DNA of 23,712 nucleotides. It comes from an uncultured Alphaproteobacteria bacterium (GTDB lineage Bacteria > Pseudomonadota > Alphaproteobacteria > Micavibrionales > Micavibrionaceae). The first letter of the stretch is position 1. Every line of letters begins with the position of its first letter. This document shows positions 16,035 to 23,712 of this stretch, one piece after another. The notes under the pieces are model-generated. The model was not told the origin of the DNA, ran no database searches, and saw only the letters and a program-made list of their open reading frames with translations. Location: NCBI GenBank assembly GCA_946480475.1, contig CAMLJM010000032.1, positions 1 through 23,712 on the forward strand. The letters run 5' to 3'. Both the position numbers and the translations under genes were made by a program.

Positions 16035-16520
16035 ATGTCTATAAGTGCATGCGTGACGGAAGACAAAATTGATATCCTGTCAATTATCCAAAATGTTCAG
16101 AACGATGATCATGGCGCGATAGATGTATTTATCGGCACGGTACGAAATCATCATAATGGAAAATCGGTGAGTGGTATAACGTATGACGCGCATAAGTCGC
16201 TGGCTGAAAAGGCGTTTGGCGAGATATGTGCCGAGGCGGCGGGTATCTGGCCTGGCACAATATATCATGTCGCTCATTTTAAGGGTGAATTGCCTGTGGG
16301 CGGGGTAAGTATTGTTATTGCGGTTGGTTCAGCCCACCGGGCGGAGAGTTTTGAAGCGTGCCGCTATGTCATTGAGGAGATCAAGAGGCGGGCACCTATA
16401 TGGAAGCAGGAACATTATCTGGATGGACGAAGTGAATGGCTGCCGGGACATTCATTAAGGGAAGAGGCGAAATATAGTCAGGTTTGCTGTGGCAAATGTG
16501 GAGAGGAACGCCATGGGTGA
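16035..16520 (+). CDS. moaE: Molybdopterin synthase large subunit MoaE, with CCGKCG tail
   Basis: A 161-residue catalytic subunit that transfers two sulfurs to cPMP to form molybdopterin. The family core is clear: DHGAIDVFIGTVRNHHNGKSV, YDAHKSLAEKAF, AVGSAHRAESFEACRYVIEEIKRRAPIWKQE, including the active-site lysines (K of EEIK and of IWKQE). The frame is open from 15993, but ATG 16035 gives the normal N-terminus and sits behind a G-rich stretch at the end of moaD. It is about ten residues longer than typical MoaE and ends VCCGKCGEERHG. This Cys tail is not part of the known MoaE fold and resembles the ends of NarH and of the small ORF at 9278-9448. The stop overlaps mobA by eight bases. Confidence 0.95.
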   Translation: MSISACVTEDKIDILSIIQNVQNDDHGAIDVFIGTVRNHHNGKSVSGITYDAHKSLAEKAFGEICAEAAGIWPGTIYHVAHFKGELPVGGVSIVIAVGSAHRAESFEACRYVIEEIKRRAPIWKQEHYLDGRSEWLPGHSLREEAKYSQVCCGKCGEERHG

Positions 16521-17037
16521 ACAGGTGAAACTTGCCGGGATTGTTTTGGCAGGGGGACGGTCCAGCCGTATGGGAAAAAATAAGGCATTACTGCATTTCA
16601 GGGGCCGACCGTTAATAGAACATGTCATAGACATACTAAAGCAGACAGGTGTTCAGGATATTTTTGTAAGTGGTAATTTGCCAGAATATAACAGTGTACA
16701 GGATGACAATCCTTTTGGCGGGCCGGTGCAGGCCATAAGAAGCATTATGCGCCATAAAGCCGGATATAAAAAATACTTGTTTGTGCCTGTTGATATGCCG
16801 CTGTTAACGCCGGATATGTTGACGGTTTTGCTGACGCAGGAGAAAAGCGGGTATTTTACCGGATGGCCTTTACCTGTCTGCCTTACTCTTCCCCTTGGAC
16901 AAAGTGCTTCGGCATCTGTTCAGGGGTATCTGGATGACCTTGAGGTGCAGCCTGTTGATGTGCCTGATAGATATGCCTCTTTTATGAAGAACGCCAATAC
17001 GCCGCAGGAATGGAAAGAAATTTTATCTGCATCATGA
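16513..17037 (+). CDS. mobA: Molybdenum cofactor guanylyltransferase MobA
   Basis: A 174-residue nucleotidyltransferase that joins GMP to molybdopterin, giving the MGD that NarG requires. The GTP-binding signature is LAGIVLAGGRSSRMGKNKAL near the N-terminus. Metal-binding VPVDMPLLTPDM and the DNPFGGPVQAI loop are also present. The frame runs back to 16489, but ATG 16513 is better. GAGAGGA at 16501-16507 lies five bases before it, and the protein then starts at the usual position. It is on the short side for MobA. It overlaps moaE by eight bases and the next gene by four (ATGA). Confidence 0.92.
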   Translation: MGEQVKLAGIVLAGGRSSRMGKNKALLHFRGRPLIEHVIDILKQTGVQDIFVSGNLPEYNSVQDDNPFGGPVQAIRSIMRHKAGYKKYLFVPVDMPLLTPDMLTVLLTQEKSGYFTGWPLPVCLTLPLGQSASASVQGYLDDLEVQPVDVPDRYASFMKNANTPQEWKEILSAS

Positions 17038-17357
17038 ATGTAAAAATCGAGAGCAAGGGAATTACTTTCAAAATTACGGAAGAGGAAATGAATGTTCTTC
17101 ATGCGAAGGGAATCTTTGAAGAAAAACTGCTTTTGGGAGCAACGCCCTTTAAAATAAGAATAAAGGCAGGCGCCGTTTCATCCTCTCTTGAACTTAATAC
17201 AGATTTTTGCCTGACCTTGAGCATTATGCAGGAAGAACTTCAGGGGCTTAAAGATATGGGTCGTAGCCGAGAAGGATTGTCCATGTGCGTAAATGGAACG
17301 GATGTGCATTTGCAGGTTGATGTAAGGGCGGATACCAGGGCGCGGGCAGGGGCATAA
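17034..17357 (+). CDS. Small protein of unknown function in the Moco operon
   Basis: A 107-residue protein starting MNVKIESKGITFKITEEEMNVLHAKG and ending VHLQVDVRADTRARAGA. It looks like an alternating beta-strand domain without membrane segments or signal peptide. The N-terminal pattern (short strand, then a helix with an acidic E-E-E-M and a Gly, then another strand) reminds me of the DUF7009-type proteins. This is from memory and uncertain. ATG 17034 overlaps the mobA stop (ATGA), so it is almost certainly co-translated with the Moco genes. The longer frame from 17010 would only add overlap. A role in Moco or molybdate handling is inferred from position alone. Confidence 0.8.
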   Translation: MNVKIESKGITFKITEEEMNVLHAKGIFEEKLLLGATPFKIRIKAGAVSSSLELNTDFCLTLSIMQEELQGLKDMGRSREGLSMCVNGTDVHLQVDVRADTRARAGA

Positions 17358-17359
17358 AA

Positions 17360-18136
17360 ATGCTGGGTCTGTCATCGGGTTTCTTTATGACGGCGTTGCT
17401 GTATGCCACTGTCGGCTTTGGTGGTGGGTCGACCTATAACGCGCTATTGGTTTTGGCTGACGTTAGTTACCGCATTATTCCGCTCATTTCTCTGATCTGC
17501 AATATTATTGTGGTTACGGGCGGAGTATGGCATTTTTACCGGGGGTGGCATCTCAATTTCTCTAAAGTCCTGCCATGGATTGTATTTTCGGTGCCTGCGT
17601 CCTTTGCAGGGGGGCTTATTCCCGTCCCTGAATACCTTTTTACAGGTATCCTGGGGTTGGCATTGACGGTCTCAGGTATCCGATTATTGTGGCCGGAGAA
17701 AACACAGACCAGATTTTCTGAACCAATATCCACTTCAAGTGAAACAGAGAAAAAATATCTTCCTGCTGTTCTGGGGCTGGGGTTAGGGTTTATCGCAGGG
17801 ATTACCGGCATTGGCGGTGGGATATTCCTTGCGCCCTTATTGCATTTTCTTCGATGGGGACATGCCAAGGAGATAGCAGGGGCCTGTGCCTTTTTTATTC
17901 TGGTCAATTCGTTTGCCGGGCTGGCAGGTCAGATAATAAAAGGGGGGTATGTGGGCATAAGTGAGGCTATGACATCGTACTGGTTGCTGTTTCCAGCGGT
18001 TCTCATAGGTGGGCAGATTGGCTCATGGACGGGATCGTCACGGCTTAACTTGGCAATGGTTAAAAAGGCGACGGGGGTGCTGGTTCTTTATGTGGCGGTC
18101 AAACTAATCATAAAATTTATAAAAATGCTGGCTTAG
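17360..18136 (+). CDS. TauE/SafE family membrane transporter
   Basis: A 258-residue permease with about seven to eight predicted helices and the two-fold repeat of the TauE/SafE (sulfite/anion exporter) family. The first repeat has ATVGFGGGSTYNALL, the second AGITGIGGGIFLAPLLHF. A charged loop of about 25 residues (EKTQTRFSEP onward) separates the halves. It starts two bases after the preceding gene and is the last member of the Moco operon. The substrate cannot be read from sequence. Sulfite, another sulfur compound or an oxyanion such as molybdate or nitrite are possibilities, with sulfur metabolism tied to the MoaD/MoeB thiolation step. The stop overlaps the convergent moeB-type gene by four bases. 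Confidence 0.88.
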   Translation: MLGLSSGFFMTALLYATVGFGGGSTYNALLVLADVSYRIIPLISLICNIIVVTGGVWHFYRGWHLNFSKVLPWIVFSVPASFAGGLIPVPEYLFTGILGLALTVSGIRLLWPEKTQTRFSEPISTSSETEKKYLPAVLGLGLGFIAGITGIGGGIFLAPLLHFLRWGHAKEIAGACAFFILVNSFAGLAGQIIKGGYVGISEAMTSYWLLFPAVLIGGQIGSWTGSSRLNLAMVKKATGVLVLYVAVKLIIKFIKMLA

Positions 18137-19206
18137 GAATTACTTACCCAAGCTTCATATCCACCGGTAAGACTAACAACAGACGTGTAGCCGTGTGTTT
18201 TAAGGATCTGGGCCGCTTGAATGCTACGCATTCCCTTCTGGCAATGCAGGATGATACTGGTTTCTTTCGGAATATCTGGAATGTCGCCTGATTTAATTTT
18301 TGACAATGGCCAAAGCTGGGCGCCTGGAATATTGCCTCTATCCCATTCTTCCTGTTCACGTACATCGATGAGTATCGTGTTGGTCATCTTCCGGAATTCA
18401 TGAATGGTAATTTCGGGGATAATGGCACAAACTGGCGATGAGTAGTTAAGTATTATTTCTGCAGTACTCTTGCTGCATACAGGACATGTTGCATTTTTTT
18501 CCAGTTTTAATGTTCGTGTGTCCATTGCGTGGGTATCAATAACCCATAATTCTCCGGCCAGGGGCGTGAAGCTTTCGTGTTGGGTGATAACCTGAATTGC
18601 TTGCAGGGCTTGGGTAACGCCAATGATGCCAGCGACAGCCCCAATAACGCCTGCTTCGGCACAGTTCATAATATAGCCCTTGGGTTTTTCAGGATACAGG
18701 CAGCGGTAACATGGTCCCCCCTTGTAATTGAAAACACTGACCTGGCCATCGAATCCTTGGATAGCCCCATAAATCCATGGTTTTCCGAATTTAATTGACG
18801 CATCGTTGATCAGAAATTTTGTTTCAAAATTATCTGTTCCATCCAGAATCAAGTCATAGTTTTGAAAAAGCGTTTCTACATTCTGTGCCGTCAAGGCTTC
18901 GTTATAATATTCAATCTGGATGTCGGGATTAAGTTTAGATAATTGGGCGGCGGCAGATTCTGCTTTGGGCATGCCGACAAGACCTGATGTGTAAATTACT
19001 TGTCTTTGAAGGTTGCTTTCATCAACCTTGTCAAAATCAATGATGCCAATCCGGCCTATCCCTGCGGCAGCCAGATAAAGCAAGGCAGGGCAACCCAGCC
19101 CGCCAGCTCCTATACACAAGATAGAAGCTTCATTTATTTTCTTTTGCCCCTCATCTCCAATTTCCGGAAGGAGGAGTTGTCTTTTATATCTGTCAGTCTT
19201 GGTCAT
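18133..19206 (-). CDS. moeB: MoeB/ThiF-type MoaD-activating enzyme with C-terminal rhodanese domain
   Basis: A 357-residue protein. Residues 1 to about 245 are an E1-like adenylyltransferase with the nucleotide loop GAGGLG (33-38), DFDKVDESNLQRQ, LILDGTDNFETKF, and zinc-binding CYRC and CPVC pairs. Residues from about 265 on are a rhodanese domain with active-site Cys322 in LHCQKGMRS. This is the architecture of MoeBR/MOCS3-type proteins, which activate the MoaD Gly-Gly and supply the persulfide sulfur. It is on the opposite strand and convergent with the Moco operon, so it has its own promoter in the 110-base AT-rich gap before it, where no Fnr box is visible. A role with ThiS instead of MoaD is possible, but context favours MoaD. 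Confidence 0.93.
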   Translation of the reverse strand: MTKTDRYKRQLLLPEIGDEGQKKINEASILCIGAGGLGCPALLYLAAAGIGRIGIIDFDKVDESNLQRQVIYTSGLVGMPKAESAAAQLSKLNPDIQIEYYNEALTAQNVETLFQNYDLILDGTDNFETKFLINDASIKFGKPWIYGAIQGFDGQVSVFNYKGGPCYRCLYPEKPKGYIMNCAEAGVIGAVAGIIGVTQALQAIQVITQHESFTPLAGELWVIDTHAMDTRTLKLEKNATCPVCSKSTAEIILNYSSPVCAIIPEITIHEFRKMTNTILIDVREQEEWDRGNIPGAQLWPLSKIKSGDIPDIPKETSIILHCQKGMRSIQAAQILKTHGYTSVVSLTGGYEAWVSNS

Positions 19207-19253
19207 TTCAGTCTGATATTATCTGCCTGTTTAATAATTTATCTATATATAGC

Positions 19254-19281
19254 AATATAAGTGCCTTCTTGTGCTTATATT
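19254..19281. repeat. AT-rich inverted repeat between the RND permease and moeB
   Basis: AATATAAG at 19254-19261 and CTTATATT at 19274-19281 form an eight-pair stem, extendable by three pairs (two wobble) around a six-base CTTCTT loop. It lies in the only gap between the RND gene and moeB, both leftward. No run of U follows on either strand, so it is not a standard intrinsic terminator. It may be an operator or a weak stop after the pump operon. Confidence 0.4.
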
Positions 19282-19316
19282 AAGAGATTTCACAAAATTT
19301 TCAGGCGAGATCATTG

Positions 19317-22300
19317 TCATATAGTTGGGTGTGGCATATCCTTGTGCTCGTTCGGCTTGACTTTAAACCATAGCGCATAGAGTGCGGGCAGAAAGAGAAG
19401 CGTAAGCAAAGTTCCAACGCCGACACCACCAATCAACACAAAGGCTAGCGATCCCCAGAAACTGGAGAAGGTCAACGGAATAAAAGCCAACATCGCAGCC
19501 AGCGCCGTCAGGATAACAGGGCGGGCACGACGTACCGTTGATTCAACGATCGCATCGTAGTCACTTAAACCAGCTGTTTTGTCATGATGAATTTGATCGA
19601 CAAGAATAAGTGTGTTGCGCATTAATATTCCGGATAAGCCAATTAGGCCAAGGATGGCATTAAATCCAAATGGCTGATTAAACAGCAGGAGCGTTGGTAC
19701 TGCGCCAACCAAGCCAAGGGGCGCAGTTGCAAAGACCATGAACATGGTAGAAAAAGAACGCACCTGAAGCATGATAAAAGTCAGCGTCAATAGCAACATG
19801 AGTGGGAAAAGTTTAACCAAAGCCATGTTTGCCTTTTCGCTTTCTTCAATCGAACCGCCAGTGTCAATCCGGTAGCCAGACGGTAAAGACTTGATAATTT
19901 CTTGTAGATGCGGAAGAACTTGCGCTGTCACTTCCGGCGGCTGCATCCCGTCAACAACGTCACCTTGAACCGCTATGTATGGCTCACGGTTGAAGCGTTT
20001 CAGAAGAGGCTCTTCCATCTCTACCTTTAGTTGGGCGACCTGCAATAATGGTACGAATTTTCCATCTCTTGTCATCAGGATTATGTTTTCAATGTCCTTC
20101 AGTGTATGACGTTCGGCATCAGGGCTGCGGAATACAACGTCCACCGATCTGATTCCTTCACGCATCTGTGTCGCAGTTATGCCGCTTAGAATAGCCTGGA
20201 GCTGCAGTCCGGCTTCCTGCGGCGTTAAGCCCATCAGGCGCAGCCTATCGTTATCAAAAACCAAGCGTTCAATGGGCGCGCGTCCCCCCCAGTCGAGATG
20301 CACATCCTGCAGATTCGGATTTGCTTCCATTGCCTTCTGTACGCCGAAGGCAATCTTGCGCAATTCATCCAGATTTGGTCCAACAACGCGAAACAGAACT
20401 GGATAGGTGACGGGAGGACCAAAGACAAACTGTTTTATGCGGATGCGCGCTTCAGGAAAATCACCATTCGCCACCATTTTCTGCAAACGGTGCTTTAACT
20501 CATCGCGCTGCTTTGGCCCGTCTGTCAGGATAACAATCTGGGCATAGGCTGGATTTTGCAATTCCGGGTTTGTCGATAAGACAAAACGCAGCATCCCCTG
20601 CCCGATATAGCTGGTTACGATTTTGGCCAATGGTTCCTTTGAGAGTGCTTGCTCAATCTTTTTTACGGTATTTTCCGTTGTGGAATAGGCGCTGCCTGGT
20701 GGCAGACTTATATCCACAATGACCTCAGGGCGGTCAGAATTGGGAAAAAACTGTTGTTGCACAAAGCCCATACCCATAACAGCACTAAAGAACAGGCCGA
20801 GCGTTGCGATGGCCGCCAGCCATTTACGATTAACAACAGCGCGTACCAAGTGTCTGAATCTCTGATAATTTTTCGTTGCATAGATGGCGTCGTGACCACC
20901 TTCGACAGGTTTGATAGTCGGTAACAACTTTACGCCGAGATATGGCGTAAACGTAACGGCGACCACCCATGAGATGAGCAGGGAAAAGGCGACCACCCAG
21001 AAAATATTTCCGGCATATTCGCCTGCCGTTGATTTGGCGAAGCCAACGGGAAGGAAGCCGGCAATCGTGATCAATGTGCCAAAGAACATGGGACCCGCAG
21101 TGGATGACCAGGCATAGGTAGCGGCTTTAACCCTGTCAAATCCTTCTTCCATTTTTACGACCATCATTTCAATGGCGATAATGGCATCATCAACAAGAAG
21201 TCCTAAGGACAGAATAAGAGCGCCAAGCGTTATACGATCAAAATCCCGGCCGGTCAGCATCATGATAACAAATACAGCTGCCAATGTAAGTGGAACAGCG
21301 GCGGCAACAACAATGCCAACACGCATACCTAAGGTGGACAAACTGACAATGATAACCACAGCCAGGGCCACAAAAAATTTGATCATAAATTCGTAAATAG
21401 CCTCACTAATAACATGTGCCTGATCCGATATCTTTGATATTTCAACTCCCAGCGGCAAGGAGTTTTGAATGCGAATATCTTCGTCTTCCAGATTTTTTCC
21501 AAGTATCAGGCCATTATAATTCTTCTTCATAACTACGCCTAAAATTAAAGCAGGCTCGCCCTGATGATGGATGCTGGCCACTATAGGGTCAATGTAACCG
21601 CGCTTTACCTTCGCAATGTCACCAACCCGTATGATACGTCCATTGGCAGCAACCGGAATGTTTTCTACCGTCTCAATATCGTCGATTTTGTTATCAAGGC
21701 GGATATATACACGCGGTCCAACAGTATCAACAAAGCCGGAGAGGGTAACATCGTTTTGCAACTGCAGGGCTTGAAAGAAGGCACTGATAGGCACGTTCTG
21801 AGTGGCCAGCTTCTGATAGGAGATTTCAACGTAAATACGCTGTTCCTGTTCACCCAGGATATTAACCTTTTCTACACCCGGCACGGATAGTAATTGTTGA
21901 CGTATGTTTTCGGCCTTTAACACCAGCTCCCGGTGCGGTAATCCTCTTGCCTTCAAGGCATAAAGGGCAAAATACACATCCGAATATTCATCATTCAATA
22001 TTGGCCCGATAACGCCATTAGGAAGATTGACTTTTTCATCGCCCAGTTTTTTTCTAGCCTGATAAAACTCTTCTGGAACATCTTTGGGGGGAGTTGAATC
22101 CTTGAGGTATAATTTCATCAAGATTTTATCAGGATAGGCCGTTGTTTCCACCCGATCATAATGTTCCAGTTCCTGAAGGCGTTTCTCCAGACGATCACCG
22201 ACCTGATTCTGCAATTCCTGTGCAGTCGCACCAGGCCATATGGCCGCTACTGTCATGACCTTGACTGTAAATTTCGGGTCTTCTGCTCTTCCTAAGTTGA

Positions 22301-22394
22301 AAAACGCAAAAATTCCGGCACCCAATATGGCAAGAATAAAAAACAGGGTAATGGCTTGCTCCCGTACTGCCCATGCTGATAGATTGAATTTCAT
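19317..22394 (-). CDS. RND-family efflux permease (AcrB/HAE1-like)
   Basis: A 1025-residue inner-membrane pump of the resistance-nodulation-division superfamily, exporting compounds by proton antiport. The N-terminal helix, the large periplasmic porter loops and the second helix block starting near residue 335 are in the expected order. The proton-relay aspartates are Asp402-Asp403 (LGLLVDDAIIAIEM). In the second half, the place of the AcrB relay lysine reads GILMRNTLILVDQI, with Arg926, as I recall for one HAE1 subfamily. Length is normal and the gene looks intact. GGAG about eight bases before ATG overlaps the end of the adaptor gene, so the two are co-translated. Substrate is unknown. A link to nitrate respiration is not evident. 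Confidence 0.95.
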   Translation of the reverse strand: MKFNLSAWAVREQAITLFFILAILGAGIFAFFNLGRAEDPKFTVKVMTVAAIWPGATAQELQNQVGDRLEKRLQELEHYDRVETTAYPDKILMKLYLKDSTPPKDVPEEFYQARKKLGDEKVNLPNGVIGPILNDEYSDVYFALYALKARGLPHRELVLKAENIRQQLLSVPGVEKVNILGEQEQRIYVEISYQKLATQNVPISAFFQALQLQNDVTLSGFVDTVGPRVYIRLDNKIDDIETVENIPVAANGRIIRVGDIAKVKRGYIDPIVASIHHQGEPALILGVVMKKNYNGLILGKNLEDEDIRIQNSLPLGVEISKISDQAHVISEAIYEFMIKFFVALAVVIIVSLSTLGMRVGIVVAAAVPLTLAAVFVIMMLTGRDFDRITLGALILSLGLLVDDAIIAIEMMVVKMEEGFDRVKAATYAWSSTAGPMFFGTLITIAGFLPVGFAKSTAGEYAGNIFWVVAFSLLISWVVAVTFTPYLGVKLLPTIKPVEGGHDAIYATKNYQRFRHLVRAVVNRKWLAAIATLGLFFSAVMGMGFVQQQFFPNSDRPEVIVDISLPPGSAYSTTENTVKKIEQALSKEPLAKIVTSYIGQGMLRFVLSTNPELQNPAYAQIVILTDGPKQRDELKHRLQKMVANGDFPEARIRIKQFVFGPPVTYPVLFRVVGPNLDELRKIAFGVQKAMEANPNLQDVHLDWGGRAPIERLVFDNDRLRLMGLTPQEAGLQLQAILSGITATQMREGIRSVDVVFRSPDAERHTLKDIENIILMTRDGKFVPLLQVAQLKVEMEEPLLKRFNREPYIAVQGDVVDGMQPPEVTAQVLPHLQEIIKSLPSGYRIDTGGSIEESEKANMALVKLFPLMLLLTLTFIMLQVRSFSTMFMVFATAPLGLVGAVPTLLLFNQPFGFNAILGLIGLSGILMRNTLILVDQIHHDKTAGLSDYDAIVESTVRRARPVILTALAAMLAFIPLTFSSFWGSLAFVLIGGVGVGTLLTLLFLPALYALWFKVKPNEHKDMPHPTI

Positions 22395-22396
22395 TA

Positions 22397-23500
22397 TTAT
22401 TGCTCCGACATACCGGTATTGTTTATGCGAACTCTCTGACCATCTTTCAGCAAATGTGCCCCCAGGGCAACAATCCGGTCTTCCAATGACAAATTGCCTG
22501 TCACAGTTGCAAATTCTTCACCAAGATTAATGACGCCCACAGGTTTCGCATAAACTGTCGAAGTTCCTGCATCAACAACCCATATATTGCTCCCGCTCCC
22601 ATTATCGTATAATGCGCCGAAAGGTATGCGGAATGTATTGTCATTGCTTTCAGATATCCTGCTATACGAGACTGTAACCGTTGATCCCAGGGGGGCGGAC
22701 TGACCTGGGGCTTCCAGTATGTATCGCGCCTCATAAGTGCGTGTTGCAGGATCTGCCGTCGCTGAAAGTTCACGAAGTTTGACGGGGAAGCGTTTTGATG
22801 GATCGCTATAGAGGAAGGCATCTTTCGCATTTTTAGCAAAGGAAGTCATGGTTTCTGGAAGAAAAACCACAGCTTCCCGTGTATCTGCCTGGGCAAGGTG
22901 AATAACGGTCTGACCTGCTGTCACAACTTGGCCTACATCAGCAGGGACATCCATAATAACGCCATCCGCATCCGCTTGGAGCGTCGCATATTGAACTTGA
23001 TTATCCGCTTGCCGTGCATTTGCCTCTGCCGCACGCAGTTTTGCGGTGGTTGAATCCGCCAATGCTTTTGCTAATTCATAATCCCGTAGGGAAACAGCCT
23101 GCTCCTTAACCAGCGCCCTTTGACGCTCTTCATCCTGCAGTGCGCGGACATTTTCTGCTTTGGCCGCAGCTACTGCAGACTGCGCCGCTTTCTGTGCCAG
23201 CTCCAGATCCGCCGCATCCAACTCCATTAAAGCCTGTCCTTTTATAACACGCTGCCCCTGATCAACCAGTCGTTTTACTATTTTCCCGGGGACACGGAAG
23301 CCCAAGTTGCTTTCCACCCGCGCATGAACTGTGCCCGTCAGTTGAAAAGTTTTTTTATTGTCGGTGTCCAGCATATATGTCTGCACTAAGGGATAAATTG
23401 TGTGCGTTTCCACATTTTCAGTTCTGCCACCAAAAACAATAAAAGCGGATATGCCTATCAACACAGGCGAAATAAGAAGGATGTATATTTTTTTATTCAC
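22397..23500 (-). CDS. Periplasmic membrane-fusion (HlyD/AcrA-like) adaptor of the RND pump
   Basis: A 367-residue adaptor linking the RND permease to an outer-membrane channel, which is not in the window. One N-terminal membrane anchor (KKIYILLISPVLIGISAFIVF) has no lipobox Cys. A lipoyl half-motif follows (GFRVPGKIVKRLVDQGQRV), then a long alanine/glutamate-rich coiled coil (about residues 85-170), the second lipoyl half (ADADGVIMDVPADVGQVV) and beta-barrel and membrane-proximal domains. The frame can be read from a TTG at 23521. GTG at 23500 is preferred because GTGGAG stands about seven bases before it and it leads directly into the anchor. It is followed two bases later by the permease. 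Confidence 0.93.
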   Translation of the reverse strand: MNKKIYILLISPVLIGISAFIVFGGRTENVETHTIYPLVQTYMLDTDNKKTFQLTGTVHARVESNLGFRVPGKIVKRLVDQGQRVIKGQALMELDAADLELAQKAAQSAVAAAKAENVRALQDEERQRALVKEQAVSLRDYELAKALADSTTAKLRAAEANARQADNQVQYATLQADADGVIMDVPADVGQVVTAGQTVIHLAQADTREAVVFLPETMTSFAKNAKDAFLYSDPSKRFPVKLRELSATADPATRTYEARYILEAPGQSAPLGSTVTVSYSRISESNDNTFRIPFGALYDNGSGSNIWVVDAGTSTVYAKPVGVINLGEEFATVTGNLSLEDRIVALGAHLLKDGQRVRINNTGMSEQ

Positions 23501-23541
23501 TTCAATTCTCCACTTTATCAAGTCAGGTCATTTATCTGGAA

Positions 23542-23712
23542 TTACTTCATTCCGAAGGTTTTTCTGATCCCCATATCAACTGGCGCGGCAGGCATGAAAC
23601 GACGTAATTGGCGAAGAATCGATGCTTCTCCCTTAGGGGTGTGTCTCATTTTCCAGGCCCCCAATGCCGCTTCGACCACAGTGGAGGCAACCCCGGCAGC
23701 AGCAGGGGCTTT
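23542..23712 (-). CDS. C-terminal end of an upstream gene, possibly SDR-type oxidoreductase (partial)
   Basis: The last 56 residues of a gene running in from the right edge, ending RKTFGMK. The stretch LRQLRRFMPAAPVDMGIRKTFGM resembles the C-terminal tail I associate with some short-chain dehydrogenase/reductase proteins. No catalytic motif lies within the window, so the assignment is weak. It is on the same strand as the pump genes with a 41-base gap, and could be the first gene of their operon. Confidence 0.55.
   Translation of the reverse strand, partial: KAPAAAGVASTVVEAALGAWKMRHTPKGEASILRQLRRFMPAAPVDMGIRKTFGMK

Noticed and set aside
19317..23500. The RND pump as part of the nitrate respiration system, for example nitrite or NO-related export.
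   Set aside because: It has no Fnr box, is separated by moeB and a gap, and shows only general RND/adaptor features. Adjacency alone is not enough.
1..23712. Mobile element, phage, CRISPR or tRNA-associated island boundary.
   Set aside because: I found no transposase, integrase, direct-repeat array or tRNA-like sequence, and composition does not visibly change along the window.

Overview
The window is a nitrate-respiration and molybdenum-cofactor (Moco) region of a Gram-negative bacterium, most likely a member of the Pseudomonadota. The gene order narK1-narK2-narG-narH-narJ-narI-PpiC followed by moa genes matches the arrangement known from denitrifying pseudomonads. The RND/HlyD pump at the right end also implies an outer membrane. 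Base composition is moderate by eye and looks even throughout. I see no insertion sequence, tRNA, rRNA, CRISPR array, phage gene or other mark of recent transfer. A more exact taxon (for example an alphaproteobacterium) would be a guess.

Layout: (1) 20-763, minus: a Crp/Fnr-type regulator with an unusual five-cysteine C-terminal tail. (2) 916-12825, plus: two nitrate/nitrite transporters (narK1, narK2), the membrane-bound nitrate reductase narGHJI with an extra 56-residue Cys-rich small ORF between narH and narJ, a NifM-like parvulin, and nnrS. (3) 12829-13530, minus: a second Crp/Fnr (DNR-like) regulator. (4) 13755-18136, plus: a tightly packed Moco operon of moaA, a moaC-moaB fusion, moaD, moaE, mobA, a small unknown protein and a TauE/SafE-type transporter. 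(5) 18133-19206, minus: a MoeB-type MoaD-activating enzyme with a rhodanese domain. (6) 19317-23500, minus: an RND efflux permease and its membrane-fusion partner, preceded by the 3' end of another gene at the right edge.

The system works as a unit. NarK proteins bring in nitrate and export nitrite. NarGHI reduces nitrate at the inner membrane. NarJ, and probably the parvulin, assist assembly. The moa/mob/moeB genes make the molybdopterin guanine dinucleotide needed by NarG. NnrS protects against NO formed downstream of nitrite. Three perfect TTGAT-N4-ATCAA Fnr/Dnr boxes lie in front of narK1, narG and moaA, and both regulators carry the matching E-x-x-S-R recognition helix. The moaA transcript also begins with a leader that closely resembles the Moco riboswitch, whose basal stem would mask the moaA ribosome binding site.

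The points most worth a second look are: the unannotated small protein between narH and narJ; a repeated C-terminal CCGxCG-like motif in that protein, NarH and MoaE; the C-terminal cysteine cluster of the first regulator; and the combined Fnr box plus Moco riboswitch in front of moaA.
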